Origin: an uncultured Lentisphaeria bacterium
GTDB taxonomy: Bacteria; Verrucomicrobiota; Lentisphaeria; Victivallales; Victivallaceae
Length of the DNA: 10,817 bases
NCBI GenBank assembly: GCA_949298665.1
Contig: CASFXO010000373.1
Coordinates: forward strand, 1 to 10,817
Direction of reading: 5' to 3'
Below the pieces are notes generated by a model. That model had not been told where the DNA came from and searched no databases. It worked only from the letters and a program-made list of their open reading frames with translations. Within the stretch, counting starts at the first letter, position 1. Each line of letters begins with the position of its first letter. Position numbers and translations under genes: made by a program. Of the stretch, positions 6,921 to 10,817 are shown one piece after another.

Positions 6921-6936
6921 GGACGACAACTCGTCC
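6921..6936. repeat. Perfect inverted repeat GGACGA-N4-TCGTCC, possible operator
   Basis: Arms 6921-6926 and 6931-6936 are perfect reverse complements around CAAC. The element begins right at the predicted start point (about 6937) of the dehydrogenase transcript. It could be a repressor operator or a small hairpin at the 5' end of that mRNA. Confidence 0.45.
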
Positions 6937-6943
6937 GATTCTG

Positions 6944-6971
6944 AATATATAGGGTTTCCCGGGAATTGCAA
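6944..6971 (-). promoter_or_regulatory. Predicted promoter of the dehydrogenase gene
   Basis: Read on the minus strand: TTGCAA (6971-6966), 16 bases, then TATATT (6949-6944). The start would be near 6937, giving an untranslated leader of about 84 bases, the same length as predicted for the AraC gene. Confidence 0.55.
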
Positions 6972-7073
6972 CACCGGCAATATCGGTCGGAGGCCGGAGC
7001 CGGGAGTACCAACGGAATGCGAACAGCACTATGGGAGAGGGCCGGTGTTTTGGCGATTTCGGAGTGCGGGCGC

Positions 7074-7102
7074 TTGCACCGGGGCGGTTGCGCGAGTACA
7101 TT
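7074..7102 (+). promoter_or_regulatory. Predicted promoter of the NAD synthase gene
   Basis: TTGCAC (7074-7079), 17 bases, then TACATT (7097-7102). Start near 7109, with a leader of about 47 bases. A competing -10-like TATAAC overlaps at 7102-7107 but has no partner at a normal distance. Confidence 0.42.
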
Positions 7103-7143
7103 ATAACGATGTAGAACGGTCATTGATTCAGAGAGAGAGAGAC

Positions 7144-7147
7144 AGGA
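7144..7147 (+). promoter_or_regulatory. Ribosome binding site of NAD synthase, next to a GA run
   Basis: AGGA lies eight bases before the ATG at 7156 and fixes that start. It is immediately preceded by a purine (AG)6 run at 7130-7142. An in-frame start at 6877 would place the promoter inside the gene and add 93 non-conserved residues. Confidence 0.6.
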
Positions 7148-7155
7148 CGGACAGC

Positions 7156-9072
7156 ATGTTTGGATTCCATCGATTGGCGGCGGCGGTACCGGTACTGCGC
7201 GTGGCGGACGTCGATTTCAATACCGGGATGCTCCGCGAATGTTACGAGGCGGCGGCGCGGGGGGAGGCAGCCGCGGTGGTGTTTCCCGAATTGTCGATCA
7301 CCGGATATTCCTGCGGCGATCTTTTTTTTCAGAAGCGGCTGCTGGAGCGGGCGCGTGCCGCGGCGGAGGAATTCGCCGCCGTGACCGCCGGGCGGCGGAC
7401 GATGGCGATATTCGGGTTGCCGTTGCTGGAGGGCGAGGCGCTCTACAACGTCGCCGCGGTCGCCGCGGACGGACGGATCCGCGGCCTCGTGCCCAAAACG
7501 CTGCTGCCGAATTACCGGGAATTTTACGAAAAACGCTATTTCCAGTCCGGCCGGGAAGTCCGCGGGCGCACCGTGAAACTGGGAGAAACGGCGGTGCCGT
7601 TCGGGAGCGATCTGTTGTTCGACGACGGCGGCGAATTCCGTTTCGGGGTGGAAGTCTGCGAGGATCTCTGGGGGGTGTTGCCGCCGTCGTCGCTGCTGGC
7701 GCTGGGCGGCGCCCGGGTGATTTTCAATCTGTCGGCGGGGACCGAACTGGCCGCCAAGGCGGAGTACCGGCGCGATCTGGTCCGGCAGCAGAGCGCCCGC
7801 TGTCTTGCGGCGTATGTGCTGGCTTCCGCGGGGGTGTACGAATCCACCTCCGACGTGGTGTTCGGCGGTCACGCGCTGATCGCCGACAACGGCCGCCTGG
7901 CGGCGGAAAACCGGCGTTTCGCCCGTGAAAATTCCATCATCTTCGCCGATGTCGATTTCGAACGGCTGGCGGCGGCGCGGGTCTCAGAAAGCAGTTTCAA
8001 CGACAATCCGCTGCCTGCGGGAACCGTCTTCCGTACTGTGTCGGTGCCTGCGGCGGCAGGTTCTCCCGATCTGGCTTATGCGGTCAATCCGCGTTGTCCC
8101 TTCGTGCCCGGGGACGATGCCGACCGGCGGGAACGCTGTACCGAGATTTTCGACATTCAGTGCGCCGGACTGGCCCGGCGTGTGGAGCATACCTGTGCGA
8201 AAACCATGGTGATCGGGATCTCCGGCGGCCTGGATTCCACCCTGGCGCTGCTGGTGGCGGCGGAATGCTGCCGGCTGCTCGGCCGCGATCCGGCGGCGAT
8301 CATCGCCTATACGATGCCCGGATTCGGCACCACCGACCGAACCCGCGGCAATGCGGTCCGTCTCTGCGAACTGCTCGGCGTGACGCTGCGCGAAGTGGAT
8401 ATCCGCCCGGCCTGCCTGCAGCATTTCCGGGATATCGGGCATGATCCGGAGGTGCTGGACACCGCCTACGAAAACGTCCAGGCGCGGGAACGCACCCAGA
8501 TTCTGATGGACGTGGCCAACAAGACCGGCGGCCTGGTGATCGGGACCGGCGACCTGTCGGAGATCGCGCTCGGCTGGAGCACCTACAACGGCGACCACAT
8601 GTCGATGTACGCGGTGAACTGTTCGATTCCGAAGACCCTGATCCGCTTTCTGATCGAAACCACGGCGGAACGCTCGGCGCCGGAACTGGCGGCGGTGCTG
8701 CGCGACGTGATCGCCACTCCGGTCAGCCCGGAACTGCTTCCCGCGGCGGGAGACGGCTCGATCGCGCAGAAGACGGAGGATTTGATCGGTCCGTACGAAC
8801 TGCACGATTTCTTCCTTTACCACTTCGTGAAATACGGTGCGGAGCCGGAGAAGATCCGGTTTCTGGCGGAAAATGCGTTTCGCGGAATTTACGACGCGGA
8901 AACGGTGTCCCGCTGGCTGGCGGTTTTCCTGCGCCGCTTCTTCCGGCAGCAGTTCAAGCGGAACTGCGTTCCGGACGGGCCGAAGGTCGGCACCATCGCG
9001 CTGTCGCCGCGCGGCGACTGGCGGATGCCCGCCGACGCGGCGGACACCCTCTGGCGGATGTCGCGGATCTGA
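7156..9072 (+). CDS. nadE: Glutamine-dependent NAD+ synthase
   Basis: The 638-residue enzyme joins a nitrilase-fold glutaminase (about 1-300) to an ammonia-dependent NAD synthase (about 325-600). The glutaminase triad is visible: Glu45 in VVFPELSITGYSCGDLF, Lys114 in LVPKTLLPNY and Cys168 in VEVCEDLW. The synthase has the pyrophosphate loop SGGLDST (356-362), MPGFGTTDRTRGNA (387-400), the substrate-binding GTGDLSEIALGWSTYNGDHMS (463-483) and a C-terminal KRNCVPDGPKVGTIALSPRGDW (601-622). It converts deamido-NAD, ATP and glutamine to NAD+ in the cytoplasm, the last step of NAD biosynthesis, and ammonia moves through a tunnel between domains. Length and order fit the bacterial glutamine-hydrolysing form. 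It is a single-gene unit, divergent from the dehydrogenase and convergent with the glycosidase, and probably a housekeeping gene. No residue is missing. Confidence 0.96.
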   Translation: MFGFHRLAAAVPVLRVADVDFNTGMLRECYEAAARGEAAAVVFPELSITGYSCGDLFFQKRLLERARAAAEEFAAVTAGRRTMAIFGLPLLEGEALYNVAAVAADGRIRGLVPKTLLPNYREFYEKRYFQSGREVRGRTVKLGETAVPFGSDLLFDDGGEFRFGVEVCEDLWGVLPPSSLLALGGARVIFNLSAGTELAAKAEYRRDLVRQQSARCLAAYVLASAGVYESTSDVVFGGHALIADNGRLAAENRRFARENSIIFADVDFERLAAARVSESSFNDNPLPAGTVFRTVSVPAAAGSPDLAYAVNPRCPFVPGDDADRRERCTEIFDIQCAGLARRVEHTCAKTMVIGISGGLDSTLALLVAAECCRLLGRDPAAIIAYTMPGFGTTDRTRGNAVRLCELLGVTLREVDIRPACLQHFRDIGHDPEVLDTAYENVQARERTQILMDVANKTGGLVIGTGDLSEIALGWSTYNGDHMSMYAVNCSIPKTLIRFLIETTAERSAPELAAVLRDVIATPVSPELLPAAGDGSIAQKTEDLIGPYELHDFFLYHFVKYGAEPEKIRFLAENAFRGIYDAETVSRWLAVFLRRFFRQQFKRNCVPDGPKVGTIALSPRGDWRMPADAADTLWRMSRI

Positions 9073-9119
9073 ACCGGCATGCCGGGACCCGATGGACGAC
9101 CGGGGCGCCGCGCCGGTGT
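9073..9119. other. Convergent gap with GC palindromes
   Basis: The 47 bases between two converging stop codons hold a perfect 12-base palindrome CCGGCATGCCGG (9074-9085) and a stem ACCGG/CCGGT (9099-9103, 9113-9117). The second is followed on the plus strand only by GTTT, so it would be a weak intrinsic terminator at best. Confidence 0.4.
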
Positions 9120-10487
9120 TTAACATTGAATCAGCAATCCCCAGCAGGAACGGAACCGGAAGGGGAAACGGAGCGTGTCTCCGGCCAGCTCGAACGGGAC
9201 TTCGAAGCAGTCCCGTTTTGCATCCAGCAGCCGCACGTTCAGGCGTTTTTTCTCCTCCGGCGTCAAGCCGGTCAGCCGGATTTCGAGGGGGCCGCTCCGG
9301 AAGTTGTCGTCGTCGTGGAACGCCCCGATGACGACGGCCTTCGCTCCGTCGTCGCCGACGGCGGCGACCACCTGAACCGCATCGTCATCGGCGGCGGATT
9401 CGACCTCGGTGCCGAGGCGCGCGAGTTTTTCGAACATGAAATAGGCGTAATACGGCTTCTGCAGATCGAAGGTGACCGGGTGCCAGAGGCCGTTCATGCC
9501 GCAGCCGGCGCGCATGTCGTAATACATCAGCATGTCCAGCGGCAGTTTCTGGCACCCGAGCATGGTGCACAGCGCGAAGGCGGCGCCTTTGACGCCGGCC
9601 TCCTGCTCCAGTGAATACACCCATTCGTCCGTCCAGCCGCGGACGTAGTTCCATTCGTTCAGAATGCTTTCCGCACGGGACTGCCCGTGGGTGTCCAGGT
9701 ATTCCCGGACCTCACGGACATGGCGGAAAATGGTGGCCGGATCGTCGGTGTAGCAGTGAAAACTGTAGAAATCCAGCACCACGTTCCGGCGTTGCAGTTC
9801 TCCGAAAAAACGGTCGATCCAGCCGGGTTCCGTCCGGTTGTTGAGCGGGGCCATGGCGGCGGGACCGCCGATTTTCAGGTGAGGAAAGCACGCTTTCAAG
9901 TGCCGGGCCGTGAGACAGAAAAGCTCCCGGAATTCCGCGGCGGTCCCCTGCCAGCAGCGTTTGTCGGGTGCGTCGTCGGGATCCAGGTCCGGTTCGTTCC
10001 AGATTTCCCAGTAGGTGATGTTCATGCCGAGCCCGTCGGCCCAGCTCCCGGTGCAGTGGCGGATGATGTGTTCGCAGATCACGGCGAATTTATGGAAGTC
10101 CGGCGGTACGCAGGTGAACCATTTGCGCGGCTGATGCTCGATGCTCCCGCCCAGCCGGAAGAAGGGTTCGGTTCCGGCCGCCTTCAGCGCCCTCAAATAC
10201 CGGTCGGTCATGGTGAAATCGTAGCTCGCCGGGGCTTCCGGATCCGCCCGGAAATCCTTGAAGATCGCACGGATGTCGACAACGTGCGGCGCACCGTAGG
10301 CGGTACAGAGATTGGCATCGTGAAGCCGGGCGTAGGGGATGTGCAGCATCCGGTAGGTATCGAAATTGCCGCATGTCTGGTCGCCGGAGGGGATTTTCGG
10401 ACCGTTGTTGGCGGCGTTCATCGGCTTGATGCGGCCCTGTCTCCGGGAAAAGTTCACGGTCACTGCGACGGTGTCGGCTTGGCTCAT
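9120..10487 (-). CDS. Glycoside hydrolase family 39-like enzyme, cytoplasmic
   Basis: The 455-residue protein has a clan GH-A TIM barrel (about 15-350) with both catalytic acids: the acid/base Glu165 in YWEIWNEPD (159-167) and the nucleophile Glu278 in ILNEWN (275-280). The opening RIKPMNAANNGP (19-30) and the HIPYARLHD segment (49-57) match the start of GH39 barrels. Residues about 368-455 form the short beta-sandwich usual in the family. GH39 contains beta-xylosidases, alpha-L-iduronidases and other glycosidases; the substrate is not settled here. There is no signal peptide, so it should act on imported oligosaccharides in the cytoplasm. A GGAGGT ribosome site lies only three bases before the ATG. 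The gene has its own upstream region with a promoter and inverted repeats, and is convergent with the NAD synthase gene. Confidence 0.88.
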   Translation of the reverse strand: MSQADTVAVTVNFSRRQGRIKPMNAANNGPKIPSGDQTCGNFDTYRMLHIPYARLHDANLCTAYGAPHVVDIRAIFKDFRADPEAPASYDFTMTDRYLRALKAAGTEPFFRLGGSIEHQPRKWFTCVPPDFHKFAVICEHIIRHCTGSWADGLGMNITYWEIWNEPDLDPDDAPDKRCWQGTAAEFRELFCLTARHLKACFPHLKIGGPAAMAPLNNRTEPGWIDRFFGELQRRNVVLDFYSFHCYTDDPATIFRHVREVREYLDTHGQSRAESILNEWNYVRGWTDEWVYSLEQEAGVKGAAFALCTMLGCQKLPLDMLMYYDMRAGCGMNGLWHPVTFDLQKPYYAYFMFEKLARLGTEVESAADDDAVQVVAAVGDDGAKAVVIGAFHDDDNFRSGPLEIRLTGLTPEEKKRLNVRLLDAKRDCFEVPFELAGDTLRFPFRFRSCWGLLIQC

Positions 10488-10490
10488 GAG

Positions 10491-10496
10491 ACCTCC
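10491..10496 (-). promoter_or_regulatory. Ribosome binding site of the GH39 gene, unusually close to the start
   Basis: GGAGGT on the minus strand is a near-perfect site but ends only three bases before the ATG at 10487. No better start lies just downstream: the next ATG, at residue 23, would remove part of the conserved barrel opening. The ATG at 10487 is kept. Confidence 0.55.
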
Positions 10497-10578
10497 ATGG
10501 AATGTTTTTTTTTGATTCCGGGGCGGAAAGCGGCGGTGGCGCGGGATTTTCCGCCGTGGAATGCCCTTCTTCCGGGGG

Positions 10579-10626
10579 GGAAAGAATCAGGATCGAAACG
10601 GGCTGGTGCAATCGATGATTCTTTCC
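10579..10626. repeat. 11-bp perfect inverted repeat overlapping the GH39 promoter
   Basis: GGAAAGAATCA (10579-10589) and TGATTCTTTCC (10616-10626) are perfect reverse complements with 26 bases between them. A further 4 bp (TCGA at 10593-10596 and 10612-10615) can pair if three bases bulge out. The right arm contains the predicted -10 hexamer of the GH39 promoter, which suggests an operator rather than an RNA hairpin. Confidence 0.6.
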
Positions 10627-10647
10627 TTCCATGTTTGGTTTTGTCAA
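10618..10647 (-). promoter_or_regulatory. Predicted promoter of the GH39 gene
   Basis: Read on the minus strand: a consensus TTGACA (10647-10642), 18 bases, then AAGAAT (10623-10618). The -10 is only 4 of 6, and the spacing is long. The start would be near 10611, leaving a leader of about 120 bases. This differs from the TTGCA form seen at four other genes. Confidence 0.42.
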
Positions 10648-10701
10648 GCTACTTTTGCAACTTTTTCCTGTTTTTCTTATATTTGAAGCGCAATTCTCCT
10701 T

Positions 10702-10719
10702 ACCTATGTAGCCATAGGT
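10702..10719. repeat. Inverted repeat ACCTATG-N4-CATAGGT, possible regulator site
   Basis: Two perfect 7-bp arms (10702-10708, 10713-10719) flank TAGC. The 18-base element is centred about 65 bases upstream of the predicted GH39 -35, a position suited to an activator or an upstream operator. It lies in non-coding AT-rich sequence. Confidence 0.45.
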
Positions 10720-10817
10720 GTCGTTTGTTGCCAAAATCAAAACTTATTGTACCTCTGTTCTTGTTCCTCAAAAGACATTTTCTTGCACTTCACACCGGCT
10801 GCGGGTAAACCATCGTT

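Larger units (their letters stand above)
6854..7155. promoter_or_regulatory. 302-base divergent regulatory region between dehydrogenase and NAD synthase
   Basis: No gene is supported here. From left to right it holds the dehydrogenase ribosome site (6863-6868), a CA-rich leader on the minus strand (6869-6884), an inverted repeat AAAAGAT/ATCTTTT (6888-6894, 6906-6912), a perfect 6-bp inverted repeat (6921-6936), the dehydrogenase promoter (6944-6971), the NAD synthase promoter (7074-7102) and a GA dinucleotide run (7130-7142). I saw nothing specific in 6972-7073. Confidence 0.6.
10488..10817. promoter_or_regulatory. 330-base upstream region of the GH39 gene, AT-rich in its outer part
   Basis: No gene is supported on either strand. 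Near the gene the minus strand has the ribosome site and a run of nine A (10505-10513). Further out are the 11-bp inverted repeat (10579-10626), the predicted promoter (10618-10647) and an 18-base inverted repeat (10702-10719). From about 10627 to the end the sequence turns clearly AT-rich compared with the rest of the window. I see nothing specific in 10720-10817. Confidence 0.55.

Noticed and set aside
6854..7123. N-terminal extension of the dehydrogenase to an ATG at 7123
   Set aside because: The extra 90 residues match nothing, contain the predicted promoter and inverted repeats, and a proper ribosome site precedes the ATG at 6853.
6877..7155. N-terminal extension of NAD synthase from 6877
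   Set aside because: The family starts at about the ATG at 7156, which has a ribosome site. The extension overlaps the promoter region and the divergent gene's leader.
7984..9126. A 380-codon open frame antisense to the NAD synthase gene
   Set aside because: It is a shadow of nadE, with Arg/His-rich low-complexity translation and no ribosome site.
10484..10498. Four-codon upstream ORF (ATG GAG GTC TCA TGA) overlapping the GH39 start in an ATGA arrangement
   Set aside because: It has no ribosome site of its own and is easily produced by chance around a GGAGGT site. Translational coupling cannot be argued from this alone.
1..10817. CRISPR arrays, tRNA or rRNA genes, insertion sequences, phage or defence genes
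   Set aside because: No regularly spaced repeats, cloverleaf-like segment, transposase motif or target-site duplication was seen. All long genes fit metabolic or regulatory families.

Overview
The window is GC-rich (about 60% by eye), densely coding, and carries seven long or partial protein genes plus one small one. Most sit in separate, alternately oriented transcription units (+, +, -, -, +, -, +, -). Gene content points to a Gram-negative carbohydrate-degrading bacterium, plausibly of the PVC group and most like Lentisphaerota (Victivallis-type gut lineages). The clues are an AraC regulator divergent from an ADP-ribosylglycohydrolase, a zinc-ligand-poor medium-chain dehydrogenase, a signal-less GH39 glycosidase, and a xylose-isomerase-like epimerase. 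This taxonomic call is an inference from gene content, not from a marker gene.

Layout. 1-294 (+) is the C-terminus of a sugar phosphate isomerase/epimerase. 392-556 (+) is a 54-residue exported His/Cys-rich peptide with its own promoter and terminator. 651-3083 (-) is an 810-residue four-domain CoA-disulfide/polysulfide reductase (FAD/NAD oxidoreductase, rhodanese, TusA, DsrE-like). 3177-4037 (-) is an AraC regulator, divergent from 4193-5728 (+), an ADP-ribosylglycohydrolase with a C-terminal beta-rich extension. 5819-6853 (-) is an MDR dehydrogenase, divergent from 7156-9072 (+), a glutamine-dependent NAD+ synthase. 9120-10487 (-) is a GH39 glycoside hydrolase, preceded by an AT-rich 330-base regulatory stretch that reaches the window end.

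How it may work together. The AraC regulator probably controls the divergent ADP-ribosylglycohydrolase and possibly nearby sugar genes. The GH39 enzyme would release sugars in the cytoplasm, and the dehydrogenase and epimerase could process sugar intermediates. The reductase, NAD synthase, dehydrogenase and ADP-ribosylglycohydrolase all belong to families linked to nicotinamide or ADP-ribose chemistry, but they do not form one operon, so a shared pathway is only a hypothesis.

The most useful non-coding signals are four promoter-like sites sharing the form TTGCA(N)-16/17-TA(T/C)ATT, a perfect bidirectional terminator at 572-608, inverted repeats placed at or next to predicted promoters (6921-6936, 10579-10626, 10702-10719), and CA-rich leaders ahead of two minus-strand genes. 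No CRISPR array, rRNA, tRNA or insertion sequence was seen.
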